Part shown: positions 37,948-46,908 of the stretch, one piece after another
Layout of the letters: every line of letters begins with the position of its first letter
Numbering within the stretch: the first letter of the stretch is position 1
Translations under genes and position numbers: made by a program
Notes under the pieces: model-generated
Told to the model about the DNA's origin: nothing
Databases searched by the model: none
What the model saw: the letters and a program-made list of their open reading frames with translations, nothing else
Origin: an uncultured Alphaproteobacteria bacterium
GTDB taxonomy: Bacteria; Pseudomonadota; Alphaproteobacteria; Micavibrionales; Micavibrionaceae
NCBI GenBank assembly: GCA_937923625.1
Contig: CALDTV010000006.1
Span: 1 to 64,000 of the forward strand
DNA: 64,000 nt
Direction: 5' to 3'

Positions 37948-39393
37948 TTATTCACCCTGCGCTTTTGTGTATCCATCAACACCATCAAATGTGTGTAACA
38001 TCAAAGCATTGGTGAAGTTCATATCAGCCCCATTAAGATTAGCAAGTAACGCCACTACCTCTGATGTTTTAACGGGTTGATTGTCTTTACCCAAAAATCT
38101 TAAACGCCAATTATCTGTACAAAATGTCTCTGCCGCGCCATCAGGCCAAACCTTCACACCACGGTTAGAAATAATTGATAATTCCATATGATCCGTTAAG
38201 CATGGCGTTATTTTAGTCGCAAGCTCATCTGCACTGCCGTCAAAATTTAAACCAATATCAACGCCCACGCGCTCTTTTGCTTCTGGTGTGATTTTCTTAA
38301 GTGGCGGCAAGATAATTCCTTCAAAATCAGAAGCATAATTTTCAGCAATAAGCCTTTCAGGACTCTTGCCTAAATTTGCAATTACGGCCTCGGTGAATTC
38401 ATCCGTACCAACACGTTTTATACTTTGGCCTTCGCGGAAAATATCCCCTGTATGAACACCATCTTCAATTGTCTTCTTCCACGCATTGTGAATTTTTGTG
38501 GCGATGTCGCCTTGTCCGATATGCACTAACATCATTACCGCACCAAGTAATAAACCTGATGGATTGGCAATGCCCTTACCCGCAATATCTGGCGCAGAAC
38601 CATGAACCGCTTCAAACATACCAAAATCTAAACCAATATTTGACGATCCTCCTAACCCAACAGAACCTGTCACTTCAGCAGCGACATCAGAAACAATATC
38701 GCCGTACAAATTCGGCAAGACAATCACATCAAACATATCAGGGTGTGCGGCGACCTTTGCCGTTCCAATATCAATAATCATGTGATCTTGTTCAATATCT
38801 TTATATTCTTCACCAATTTCATCGAACACTTTATGAAACAAACCATCGGCCATTTTCATGATATTGTCTTTGGTCATACAAGTGACTTTTTTGCGGCCAT
38901 TTGCCCGCGCATATTCAAAGGCATAACGGACAATACGCTCTGTTCCTGGGCGTGAAATTAATTTCAGCGATGCCATCACTTGTTGTGATTGGCGGTACTC
39001 AATCCCCCCATAAAGATCTTCTTCATTTTCCCGCACAATCACCATATTCATATTTTCATGATTGGTTTCAACAAAAGGGTGATAAGCAACACAAGGGCGC
39101 ACATTCGCAAATAACCCAAGGGTTTTTCGGACTGTTACATTCAAGCTTTTAAAGCCCCCCCCCTGCGGCGTTGTAATCGGTGCCTTTAAGAATATTTTTG
39201 TGCGGCGCAATGAATCCCATGAACTATCTTCAATGCCGCTTGGTACACCGCGCTCATATACTGCTTTACCTATCTCAATCTCTTCTATCTCAAGGCGCGC
39301 ACCAGCTGCATCCAGAATTTTGAGTGTTGCATCCATAATAGACGGGCCAATACCGTCACCGCGGGCAATCGTGATAGGAGTTTTATGAGACAT
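37948..39393 (-). CDS. icd: Isocitrate dehydrogenase, long (Rickettsia-type)
   Basis: Oxidises isocitrate to 2-oxoglutarate. The ~481-residue form with a C-terminal extension of about 140 residues is the type found in Rickettsia and Thermus rather than the 416-residue E. coli type. Conserved parts are ITIARGDGIGPSIMDA, APITTPQGGGFKSLNVTVRK, VIVRENEEDLYGGIE, and VLPNLYGDIVSDVAAE. Start MSHKTPITIARG is chosen (AAAAAGG upstream); the longer frame adds an unconserved stretch. The cofactor (NAD or NADP) is not certain. Confidence 0.92.
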   Translation of the reverse strand: MSHKTPITIARGDGIGPSIMDATLKILDAAGARLEIEEIEIGKAVYERGVPSGIEDSSWDSLRRTKIFLKAPITTPQGGGFKSLNVTVRKTLGLFANVRPCVAYHPFVETNHENMNMVIVRENEEDLYGGIEYRQSQQVMASLKLISRPGTERIVRYAFEYARANGRKKVTCMTKDNIMKMADGLFHKVFDEIGEEYKDIEQDHMIIDIGTAKVAAHPDMFDVIVLPNLYGDIVSDVAAEVTGSVGLGGSSNIGLDFGMFEAVHGSAPDIAGKGIANPSGLLLGAVMMLVHIGQGDIATKIHNAWKKTIEDGVHTGDIFREGQSIKRVGTDEFTEAVIANLGKSPERLIAENYASDFEGIILPPLKKITPEAKERVGVDIGLNFDGSADELATKITPCLTDHMELSIISNRGVKVWPDGAAETFCTDNWRLRFLGKDNQPVKTSEVVALLANLNGADMNFTNALMLHTFDGVDGYTKAQGE

Positions 39394-39483
39394 GTGATAA
39401 ACCTTTTTAAGAAGTAAAAATATTTTCACCATTCTACACGCCTTAAAAATGCGGTCTAGAAGAAAAACATAACCATATTCACC

Positions 39484-40377
39484 ATGCCTCATTTACCCCA
39501 TTTAACTGGCGAGAGCTTTAAAATTATTATTATCATGCTGATTGGCTGGACAAGCTTTGCCTTTGGCGATGTCATGTCGAAATTTTTAACGCAAAGCTAT
39601 CCGCCCTCTTTGGTTGTAACTTATAGCGCTATCGTTGGTATCACTATCCTTGGTAGCTATATATATGCGCAAAAGGGCATCAGCGGGTTTAAATGGCATC
39701 AGCCTAAATATTGCGCCATGCGAATGATTTTAAGCGGTTTAATATCGCTCAGCGTTGTGATGGCATTATCATATATTCCTATTGCTGACATGTATGGGAT
39801 TACATTTTCCGCCCCGTTTTTTACGGTTCTTCTAACTTTTTACTTTCTAAAAGAGCAAGTCGGGCTGCATCGGTGGCTTTCTGTTATCGTTGGTTTTGTT
39901 GGCGTCTTAATTTTATTAGGGCCGCAATTTGATGATTTTAATATTGGTTTGCTTTATGCCTTTATTGGGATGATTTGTATGTCAGCGAATGGCGTCTTAA
40001 TACGCAAAATTGGTCACGGGGAATATATGCCCAACTTTATCCTGATATCAGTCTTAGGGCATTTTTTCGTTAGCTTAATATTCTCTGCAAAACATATATT
40101 TTTGCCAAGCCCCATCGAATTTTTAGAATTTATTTTTTATGGTTTGCTTATATTGGGTGGGATTTCATTGACAACGTATGCGTTCACACACGCCAAAAAC
40201 ATGGCAAGTATCGCCCCCTTAGTCTACGTGCAAGTAATATGGGGTGTTTTGTGTGGTTACTTCATTTTCAATGATTTACCAACACTGACAACATGGATTG
40301 GGTTAACGATTGTTGTCAGTGCAGGACTTTATATGATTCACAAAGAAAATAAGCTGCGCCGTACGGTTAATCATTAA
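39484..40377 (+). CDS. EamA-family (DMT) transporter
   Basis: A 297-residue inner-membrane protein with ten predicted hydrophobic helices in two EamA repeats. The first repeat starts IIIIMLIGWTSFAFGDVMSK, and the second starts IGLLYAFIGMICMSANGVL. The second repeat is followed by APLVYVQVIWGVLCGYFIF, typical of this metabolite/drug efflux superfamily. Substrate is unknown. It is divergent from icd, and its stop overlaps the holin gene tail-to-tail by 11 bases. It is thus the left border of the phage-like module. Confidence 0.85.
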   Translation: MPHLPHLTGESFKIIIIMLIGWTSFAFGDVMSKFLTQSYPPSLVVTYSAIVGITILGSYIYAQKGISGFKWHQPKYCAMRMILSGLISLSVVMALSYIPIADMYGITFSAPFFTVLLTFYFLKEQVGLHRWLSVIVGFVGVLILLGPQFDDFNIGLLYAFIGMICMSANGVLIRKIGHGEYMPNFILISVLGHFFVSLIFSAKHIFLPSPIEFLEFIFYGLLILGGISLTTYAFTHAKNMASIAPLVYVQVIWGVLCGYFIFNDLPTLTTWIGLTIVVSAGLYMIHKENKLRRTVNH

Positions 40378-40966
40378 CCCGATAAGAATTTTCTTTTTTA
40401 ATTTCAATTTTTCTTTGAGGCCTTTGCGCTGTTGCAGGCGGTATAATTTTCTCTACGGCTTTATTTATTACAGGGGTAGAGAATAATTTTTTATCTTCAC
40501 TGCGTTTATAAACATAGATGCCCAAAACTGATAATCCTACGGCCCAAATAGTTGAAAGCGCCGCCATACCTTGCATCACATTTGCAGCAATTTCAGTCTT
40601 AAAGACAACAACATAGGCAAGACCAAACATTTGCGCCGCCCATGTTCCTGCCATTAAATAACCAAAAGTGGGACGCATACGGCGCACATATTTATCCGTA
40701 GAAGCAATTTCTGCCCGAAGAGATTCATTAATTTGTGCCAACGATGCCTCATATTGCTGCATATTAATTGTCGCCATTGCTTCTGCATGACGGTTTGCTT
40801 CTGCCATTTGATCTGTTGAAATAAGACCGCCCGCAAGTGCTCCTTCTACCTCCTTCAGAGATTCTGACGCACTTTTGGCAACTGGATGATCAATGCGCCC
40901 CAAGGCACGCGCCACAAATTCGATCAAGATTGGTAGACCTATTTTTGATAGAATGGTTGTAAGCAT
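40367..40966 (-). CDS. GTA-type 3TM holin
   Basis: A 199-residue protein matching the pattern of the '3TM holin for gene transfer release' family: an amphipathic N-terminus (LPILIEFVARALGRIDH), a helical linker, the motif STDKYVRRMRPTFGYLMAGTW, and hydrophobic helices (AAQMFGLAYVVVF, LSTIWAVGLSVLGIYVY). It would permeabilise the inner membrane for release of particles. A ribosome binding site GGAGAAAGG is present. It is the last gene of the minus-strand late module, next to the endolysin. Confidence 0.85.
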   Translation of the reverse strand: MLTTILSKIGLPILIEFVARALGRIDHPVAKSASESLKEVEGALAGGLISTDQMAEANRHAEAMATINMQQYEASLAQINESLRAEIASTDKYVRRMRPTFGYLMAGTWAAQMFGLAYVVVFKTEIAANVMQGMAALSTIWAVGLSVLGIYVYKRSEDKKLFSTPVINKAVEKIIPPATAQRPQRKIEIKKENSYRVND

Positions 40967-41041
40967 AGTTTTACCTTTCTCCTGTAATTATTATCGTTTA
41001 TGAGGTTGTTTGATACCGTTCTTCTTACCGCGAGATATGAT

Positions 41042-41596
41042 TTAAACCTCTACCAATTTATAAAAAATATGACGGCTGATAATTTTAACGGGGCGTTCCC
41101 CCTTCGCCCAATAAGGTGAGACATAATCAGCGTGATAATGTGTTGCGCCATTTGTATTATCTTTCAAAACACCTATCACCGCGCGGCGGGCAATACGCAA
41201 GCATGTTGCAAATTTAATATCAGATGGCTGAACAGTGGTTAGGCGCTTGTAACTAGGGTCATTCTTGTTCCAGCAAGAAAATTGATAAGGTTTTTGGCAA
41301 ACACCAATAATATTATTTCCCCACCAATATTTCCCTTTAACTTCAGCAATCCTGACACGATTTAACACCACAGCAGCGACCGCCTCCATACCTGCCTGCG
41401 GCTCACTGCGCGCTTCACCAAAAATAGTTCGCGCTAACACATCAATTTCCAATTCTTGGTAATAATCGCTTTCAATTTGTTGTTGCTCAATTGGTGTTAA
41501 AGATTTTTTGGAGGGCGTTATATTATCTTTATCTATCTTTTCATTCTCTTCCGATTTTAAATATGGTTTTAAAAACCGCACAATATTGTGAAGCAT
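41042..41596 (-). CDS. SleB-type cell wall hydrolase (endolysin)
   Basis: A 184-residue protein with an N-terminal polar linker and a Hydrolase_2 domain. It carries LARTIFGEARSEPQAGMEAVAAVVLNR (catalytic Glu in FGEAR), YQFSCWNKND, and GATHYHADYVSPYWA. It would cut peptidoglycan in the lysis step. There is no signal peptide, so export depends on the adjacent holin. Gene order holin-endolysin-receiver-TM protein-terminase is compact, as in a phage lysis cassette. Confidence 0.88.
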   Translation of the reverse strand: MLHNIVRFLKPYLKSEENEKIDKDNITPSKKSLTPIEQQQIESDYYQELEIDVLARTIFGEARSEPQAGMEAVAAVVLNRVRIAEVKGKYWWGNNIIGVCQKPYQFSCWNKNDPSYKRLTTVQPSDIKFATCLRIARRAVIGVLKDNTNGATHYHADYVSPYWAKGERPVKIISRHIFYKLVEV

Positions 41597-41686
41597 GATT
41601 ATAGGTTCCTTTCATAGGGATATATCTTCGCTCTAAATCAAAAGAGCAAAATATGTTTATTATTTAGATTTTTTAAAATTTAGTTT

Positions 41687-42049
41687 TTATAAAAAACTTT
41701 TTATGGCGTCGGTTAGTCGTTCAAACCCATCTTGGTATTTTGACAAAAAAATTGTTGCACCAGCTTGATCTAAGGTTGTTAGAATAGCTTTTGGTAATTC
41801 AGCTCCGCCAACACCGCTTAGGACAATGATTGGTTTTCCCGTTACCTGCCGTATGCGACTAATCACTGAAGGGCCATATTCATCGGGCAAACGCAAATCA
41901 GTTAATACTAAATCATACGATTCATCTGTTCTTAAAAAATCAGCTAAATAAATAAAGTAAACAAGGTTACTTTTAGGAAAGCTTTTTGTGATCAACTCCT
42001 TAATGCGAATAACATCAGCATTATCATCTTCAATAAAGGCAATCTTCAT
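41687..42049 (-). CDS. CheY-like receiver domain protein
   Basis: A 120-residue stand-alone response-regulator receiver with all key residues: acidic E7, D8 and D9, phospho-accepting D51 in LTDLRLPD, S79 in VLSGVG and K104 in FLSKYQ. No output domain is fused. Its start overlaps the previous gene's stop by 4 bases (ATGA), so it is translated as part of the phage-like operon, between terminase and endolysin. A phosphorylation switch in a lysis cassette is unusual; whether it controls the module or is cargo is unknown. Confidence 0.88.
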   Translation of the reverse strand: MKIAFIEDDNADVIRIKELITKSFPKSNLVYFIYLADFLRTDESYDLVLTDLRLPDEYGPSVISRIRQVTGKPIIVLSGVGGAELPKAILTTLDQAGATIFLSKYQDGFERLTDAIKSFL

Positions 42050-42339
42050 GTGTTCCTCCGCGATCTATTTTTGATCAATGCTTCAAAAGCATGAGATTCT
42101 ATACCTGCTACGCGATCATCAAGTTTTTGAATGATTGTATCAATCCGCGCTGATTGCTTTTCGAATTCTTGCCGATGAAGTTCTAATGAATTCTTTGTCA
42201 CAGCAAATTCGATCACCAAATCATGAAAATATTCTGTGCGTTGCTCTACTTTTTTAAGTCGATAATAGAGGATTCCCGCTTGTGCGATCAGCACAATAAG
42301 CGTCATCCAATCATTATATGAAAGGTCGTTAAAAGTCAT
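42046..42339 (-). CDS. TM plus coiled-coil protein, spanin-like position
   Basis: A 97-residue protein with one N-terminal membrane helix (WMTLIVLIAQAGILYYRL, about 11-28), followed by a long coiled coil (VEQRTEYFHDLVIEFAV through IDTIIQKLDDRVAG). This is the architecture of small phage i-spanin/Rz-type proteins, and it stands where Rz lies in T7-like genomes (next to large terminase); the assignment is by topology and position. It overlaps the receiver gene. Confidence 0.65.
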   Translation of the reverse strand: MTFNDLSYNDWMTLIVLIAQAGILYYRLKKVEQRTEYFHDLVIEFAVTKNSLELHRQEFEKQSARIDTIIQKLDDRVAGIESHAFEALIKNRSRRNT

Positions 42340-42365
42340 AAATATCCTTAAAATTTTACGTGAGT

Positions 42366-43859
42366 TTAGACGTCGAAATTGCTGTCAGCATGAAACGTGT
42401 TTGCCCCACCCTGCCATTTTGCCCGCCCTGTGTTATAAGAATAACGCAACCGAACAGGTTCTTGAGAAAGCGCACCCGCAACAGCGTCTAGGCCATCATC
42501 TTTACCATGCCCCTTTGGTTGCCATTCCATCATTTCCGTTAGAAATGAGGTTTTTCTAATATTGTCATGCACAGACAAGGCACGCGCCGCCAAAATAGTA
42601 TCAAAACTTTCGATGATACGAACATGCTTTGCTTGCGTACTTGATTTCTCAATAACGGCGCAAGGGATTTTTTGCGTTGCCAGAGTTTGTTTTAAAATCC
42701 CTGGCAATAATTTACCAATCCCATTGCTTTCAATCGTTACAGAGGGCACAAAATATCTTTTTAATATATTTGCGACAATATCACATTGTTGATGCGCTTC
42801 GGCCTGCTGAGTATCCGCGCTTAAACCAAGTTTTATATACTCGATATGATGCAGATAATATTGCCCCTCCGCATCAGTATAAATAATCGCAAGAACGCTA
42901 TCATCCCCCTTTGCCGAAGCGAAAGGCGGATCCCACCATGCCTGACAAGATATCATTTTTTTACCGTTCAGCCGTAAAACAGCTTGGCGTTGGGATTCAG
43001 AATAATCAAGTTCACCATTATAAAAATTTAGCTGATCTGTATTTAAACGACTATCTAAAATATTGACTGGTTGTAACATCATTTGCGCCGCAAATTGTTG
43101 CGGCCCAGATTGCGCTTTTATTTTTTCAATATGATCTTTAGTAAAAATCTCCGGCCAATTTGACATACCGTTTTCATCCATTACAGGAATTTCTAATCGA
43201 TGAAATCCGTCCAAAAATGGTTTTTGTTCCCCTATTTCGGGACGCGCCTTATCAGCATAAATCGAAAAATAACTATGAGGCGTACCAATATAAAGTTGCG
43301 TGCCGTTTGGCGTCAGAACAAAATTACTCTCGCGCAAACGATTGCGTAAATCCTCACGCTTTAAAGATGAGTTACAAGTATTCGGCACCTCAACATCATC
43401 ATAGACAATTAAGTCAGCACGACAGCCAGTTATATTTGATAAAATACCTGCGGCAAGGACGCTGGGGTCTCGTGATGTACGGTTACGGCATACTGTAAAA
43501 CGATCTACCGCCCATTGATCTATTTTATTATTCTTTTTTGTCGGATTTACTGCGGAGCTTAAAGGGTGCTTCTCGATTATCTTTCGGACGTTGCGCGCCA
43601 TCTTGATGGCGAGGGACAAATCGGCGGCCAGCAAAAGGACTCGAAGATCCGGGTTGACTGATAAGCGCCACGCTAGATATAGCGCTATAACCGACGACTT
43701 CCCCGCTCCCCGAAACGCCATCATTTGCAGCTGCCGCTTTCCATGGCTTGAGGATTCCATCAACCAATTTGCCATGAGTTGATGAATCAAAGGTGTCGAT
43801 AATGCTAGTTGGCTTGCGTTCCATTGTTCTAAATATATCCTAAAATTAGGCGTTTTCAA
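42366..43859 (-). CDS. terL: Phage terminase large subunit
   Basis: The DNA-packaging motor, 497 residues. The N-terminal ATPase domain carries Walker A FRGAGKSS (49-56) and Walker B LIVYDDVE (150-157), then the coupling motif around YIGTPHSY. The C-terminal RNase H-like nuclease has WDPPFASAKGDDSVLAI, TIESNGIGK and GKDDGLDAVAG, carrying the acidic residues. The family resembles T7-like terminases. The frame is intact, so the motor could be functional. Confidence 0.92.
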   Translation of the reverse strand: MKTPNFRIYLEQWNASQLALSTPLIHQLMANWLMESSSHGKRQLQMMAFRGAGKSSVIALYLAWRLSVNPDLRVLLLAADLSLAIKMARNVRKIIEKHPLSSAVNPTKKNNKIDQWAVDRFTVCRNRTSRDPSVLAAGILSNITGCRADLIVYDDVEVPNTCNSSLKREDLRNRLRESNFVLTPNGTQLYIGTPHSYFSIYADKARPEIGEQKPFLDGFHRLEIPVMDENGMSNWPEIFTKDHIEKIKAQSGPQQFAAQMMLQPVNILDSRLNTDQLNFYNGELDYSESQRQAVLRLNGKKMISCQAWWDPPFASAKGDDSVLAIIYTDAEGQYYLHHIEYIKLGLSADTQQAEAHQQCDIVANILKRYFVPSVTIESNGIGKLLPGILKQTLATQKIPCAVIEKSSTQAKHVRIIESFDTILAARALSVHDNIRKTSFLTEMMEWQPKGHGKDDGLDAVAGALSQEPVRLRYSYNTGRAKWQGGANTFHADSNFDV

Positions 43860-43919
43860 AGAGATTTCCTTATGTTTTCATATTGCATTAACGTTAATAA
43901 TGTGTCGTTTACCAATTAT

Positions 43920-44237
43920 TTATGAACTTTTCTGATCTTGACGTATCACAGTCTTCACTGCCTCTATCGTTTCACAATAATTACTCCCTTGAGGTGAATT
44001 TTTATCACCCGCAGCGCATATTTTTTTAACTTTTTCGACAGCCTTTATCGTGTCATCAAGTAAAGCCATGTGTAATCGACAGGTTTTTAAAAAATTATCT
44101 ACTTCTTTTTCTGGTATTTCTTGCTAGTTATTTGAAAATTCCTCATATCTTTTCAAACTATTTTCCAATAATTTTAACAAAGATAGATCCAGATATTCAA
44201 AAATATCATGACTAGATATAGTTTTATTTTCGCTCAT
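43920..44237 (-). pseudogene. Amber-interrupted ORF in small-terminase position
   Basis: A 106-codon frame with AAAAGGTTAAA ribosome binding site and ATG. It encodes MSENKTISSHDIFEYLDL, then KLLENSLKRYEEFSNN, then a TAG at codon 38 (44124-44126). It continues QEIPEKEVDNFLKTCRLHMA and on to DQKSS and TAA. A CAG-to-TAG change would explain it. It lies between tailspike and large terminase, where T7-like phages keep the small terminase (gp18); the helical, acidic nature fits but no homology is recognised. TAG is used as a normal stop elsewhere in the module, so recoding is unlikely. Confidence 0.55.
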
Positions 44238-44246
44238 TTTAACCTT

Positions 44247-46268
44247 TTAAAACTGACTAATAATGAACCATTGACCGCCATCAAAAACGACCGTCAGGGC
44301 CTTATATTGTGCATTAAGCGGCTGGTTAAAACCATCAGGTCCACTGCCACCTAGCTCACTCACGGTGATAACGTTCGAAGAAACATCGGTTTTCTTTATG
44401 GTCACCGTACGCCCAACCGCTTCGGGGGCATTGGCGGGGGGCAAGCGCGCTTCCATGACGCCACCAAAGGATGACAATAAATATATATCAACCGCCATAT
44501 CAATATCATAAATACCCGCGCCATCATAAAAGCGGGTGTTTCCTGCTGAACGATTAGACGAAGTGACAAACCATTCGGCCCCGTTCGAGAGCATTGTCAC
44601 ATAATCATTTTCACTACCCAAATAATAATTACGGCTATCGGGGCCGTTGCCATTTTCTTCTGTTACGGTGATCACATTTTTTGAAGAATCTATTTTCTTT
44701 ATGACCATTTCTGCACCCGTCGCATTGCCTGCTTCGGGTAGTTCTATCGTTAAGGCTCCCCCAAAAGAAGACACCAAATGAACCGTGTGTGATGTGTCCA
44801 ATGTGATTGTACCGCTTGCGTCAATATACTCGGTATCATAGCGTTGCAAAGTTGTGTTTAAGTCCGTTGCAGTAGTTTTTTGCAAACGATTTTTAAAAGG
44901 AAAACCCGCATTGTAAGCCATATATTGACCACCAGATAAATCCCATATCGCCGCCCCGTCACTGACAGAAAGTAAGTTCATTATTGATGTTTCAATAGAT
45001 CCATTTTCTAACTTAATATTTGGCACTTGGTTAAAAGATTCTGCATATGGGTTTATAAGCTGTGTCTCTCCTGCCCCTGCACCAATAATAAAGCAACCTT
45101 GCGCTGTACCATCTACATTGGCTTCGCAATCAATAAAGCTATTATTATATCTACCATGTTCCACATAAAATCCTGCATTGGTTATCGGCGCACTTAAAGA
45201 ATAGGCACGGCAAGCGTGAAATTTATTGGCATTCGGCGTATCCCCTGCACCACTTTTCGTCAGATGAAAACCATTTATGGCGGGCTGTTCCACCAAGACA
45301 CGGTCGAAATTATTCCAATAACATGGCTTGTTGGTATCATTATAACCGTCAAGCTGAACACCTGTATTTGCTCCTGCAATAACAACATCTGTTATTGCAT
45401 TTTGAACACAGGGACGATCGCGTCCGTAGAGTTTAATTCCAACATCACCGCCCTGAATTTTTAAATTGGCCAAAGTCGTATAATCTTCAACAATTTCAAC
45501 CGCGTTAAATGTTTTATCCTGACACAGTAAAACTGATGTTTGCCCCGCCCCACGTAAAGTCTGTTTAGCGGCGACAGTAATCGTATTTGAAATTAAATAG
45601 GTGCCTTCTGGGATAAAAACAGAGTCATAAGCTGTTAAAGCTTGTTGGATTGCCAATGTGTCATCGGTCAGCCCATCCCCCTTTGCACCGAAATTACGGA
45701 CAGAAATCATGTCTTTAAATTTATCTACTGTCGTCCGCGTTACAGCGCCCATACCGCTTGCGGTATAAGCAGGAGCAGATTGCATATTTTCTATTGCCAC
45801 GGCGATGGGGTCACCATTACCATCAAAGCCAAGCGCTTTATTTGTGCGGTTGGCACGTGGCGGCAAATCAACATTTCCTGCTATTTCGTGATCATTATAA
45901 CGCAACATCGGCGCGAGCGACCTATTAATTTGCTGCACTGATGCCGTAAGATAATCGAGCTCATTATTAATTGCCTGTGCAGAGAAATCACCACCTTCGA
46001 TAAAATCTGTGATACGTTCAAACTCTAATAGACGTTCAAGCGTGATCACGACACCATTTTTGGGAGGTGCATCAAATGTCACCAATCCACCTTCAGTTTT
46101 TCCAGCATCTAAAATATCAAATCCATGATATTGGCGCGCGCCATCAAAATAAATGGCTAAGTCTTCGCTGGCAAAAATAGGAAAAAAATACTGATAGTCG
46201 GTTTGTGTGCCGCTGGCGACATAGCGCACAATAGGTTGCACTTTTGGTATTTTTATATGACTGGTCAT
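44247..46268 (-). CDS. Tailspike/tail fibre with pectate-lyase-like fold
   Basis: A 673-residue receptor-binding protein. The N-terminal ~160 residues resemble the T7 tail-fibre attachment domain (YFFPIFASEDLAIYFDGARQ, GVVITLERLLEFERITDF). They are followed by a pectate-lyase-3 type beta-helix starting SVRNFGAKGDGLTDDTLAIQ (about 192-211). The C-terminal 165 residues contain two tandem copies of an about 80-residue domain (HLVSSFGGALTIELPEAG... and YLLSSFGGVMEARLPPAN...). It may depolymerise a host surface polysaccharide. A good ribosome binding site AGGAATAAT precedes the ATG. Confidence 0.88.
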   Translation of the reverse strand: MTSHIKIPKVQPIVRYVASGTQTDYQYFFPIFASEDLAIYFDGARQYHGFDILDAGKTEGGLVTFDAPPKNGVVITLERLLEFERITDFIEGGDFSAQAINNELDYLTASVQQINRSLAPMLRYNDHEIAGNVDLPPRANRTNKALGFDGNGDPIAVAIENMQSAPAYTASGMGAVTRTTVDKFKDMISVRNFGAKGDGLTDDTLAIQQALTAYDSVFIPEGTYLISNTITVAAKQTLRGAGQTSVLLCQDKTFNAVEIVEDYTTLANLKIQGGDVGIKLYGRDRPCVQNAITDVVIAGANTGVQLDGYNDTNKPCYWNNFDRVLVEQPAINGFHLTKSGAGDTPNANKFHACRAYSLSAPITNAGFYVEHGRYNNSFIDCEANVDGTAQGCFIIGAGAGETQLINPYAESFNQVPNIKLENGSIETSIMNLLSVSDGAAIWDLSGGQYMAYNAGFPFKNRLQKTTATDLNTTLQRYDTEYIDASGTITLDTSHTVHLVSSFGGALTIELPEAGNATGAEMVIKKIDSSKNVITVTEENGNGPDSRNYYLGSENDYVTMLSNGAEWFVTSSNRSAGNTRFYDGAGIYDIDMAVDIYLLSSFGGVMEARLPPANAPEAVGRTVTIKKTDVSSNVITVSELGGSGPDGFNQPLNAQYKALTVVFDGGQWFIISQF

Positions 46269-46289
46269 TTTATTATTCCTAACTTTTGA

Positions 46290-46811
46290 TTACTGAAAAA
46301 CACGAAATACATCACCAATCTCGTCCAAAGTTGATGTGGTGCTGGTCAGTTTGTGACGATCTGATAATTGTGTGCGTTTTAAAGTATTGACGCGCGATTG
46401 GTTGGATAAGTTTTGATCTAATGTTTGTAATTTTATGTTGTCTAGTTTTTCGCGATTGGCTTTTTCTTCTTCTGACTCTGCGAACAACCCCAACAACACC
46501 GCTTCGGAGGAGCCATCACCACTGCTAATACCTGCACCGCCAAAACCTGCACGTTGTCGTGCAACAGCGCGTTTTAAAGCGTTGCGCCGTGCGGCTTCTG
46601 CTTTTTCTGCTTGCAGGGTAATTTCTTGACGCTTGAAAGCCGCATCTTGCGCAGATATTTGCTGTTGCTGCTGTTGCTGCGCCCTTAATTGCGCCAGCGC
46701 TAAATCATTTTGACGGTCTTGCGCGCCAATATTACTTACGGCGTTAAAGGCGCTACTCACAGCGGTAAAAGCGCTTACGACCTGAAGTGCCACAGGAATA
46801 AATGAGCCCAT
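46290..46811 (-). CDS. Internal virion-like protein
   Basis: A 173-residue Ala/Gln-rich helical protein. The N-terminus is hydrophobic (FIPVALQVVSAFTAVSSAFN). A coiled-coil part (LALAQLRAQQQQQQQISAQ), a glycine patch (GFGGAGISSGDGSS) and a C-terminal helix follow. Similar short proteins stand between the tail-tube B and tail-fibre genes in HMO-2011-like podoviruses and are treated as internal virion proteins. A ribosome binding site AAAGGAGAAG is present. Confidence 0.7.
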   Translation of the reverse strand: MGSFIPVALQVVSAFTAVSSAFNAVSNIGAQDRQNDLALAQLRAQQQQQQQISAQDAAFKRQEITLQAEKAEAARRNALKRAVARQRAGFGGAGISSGDGSSEAVLLGLFAESEEEKANREKLDNIKLQTLDQNLSNQSRVNTLKRTQLSDRHKLTSTTSTLDEIGDVFRVFQ

Positions 46812-46908
46812 ATTCTTCTCCTTTTTTATGTTTATTTTTTCCTAAGGCGTGAGAGCGCGCTCAGAAATTTTTTTCTTGGGCGTAAAATGCGCGGCAAGAA
46901 AAGAGTCA

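Noticed and set aside
43920..44237. Idea that the phage-like module uses TAG as glutamine
   Set aside because: The Bbp19-like gene in the same module ends in TAG, and the other module genes end normally; only this one ORF has an internal TAG.
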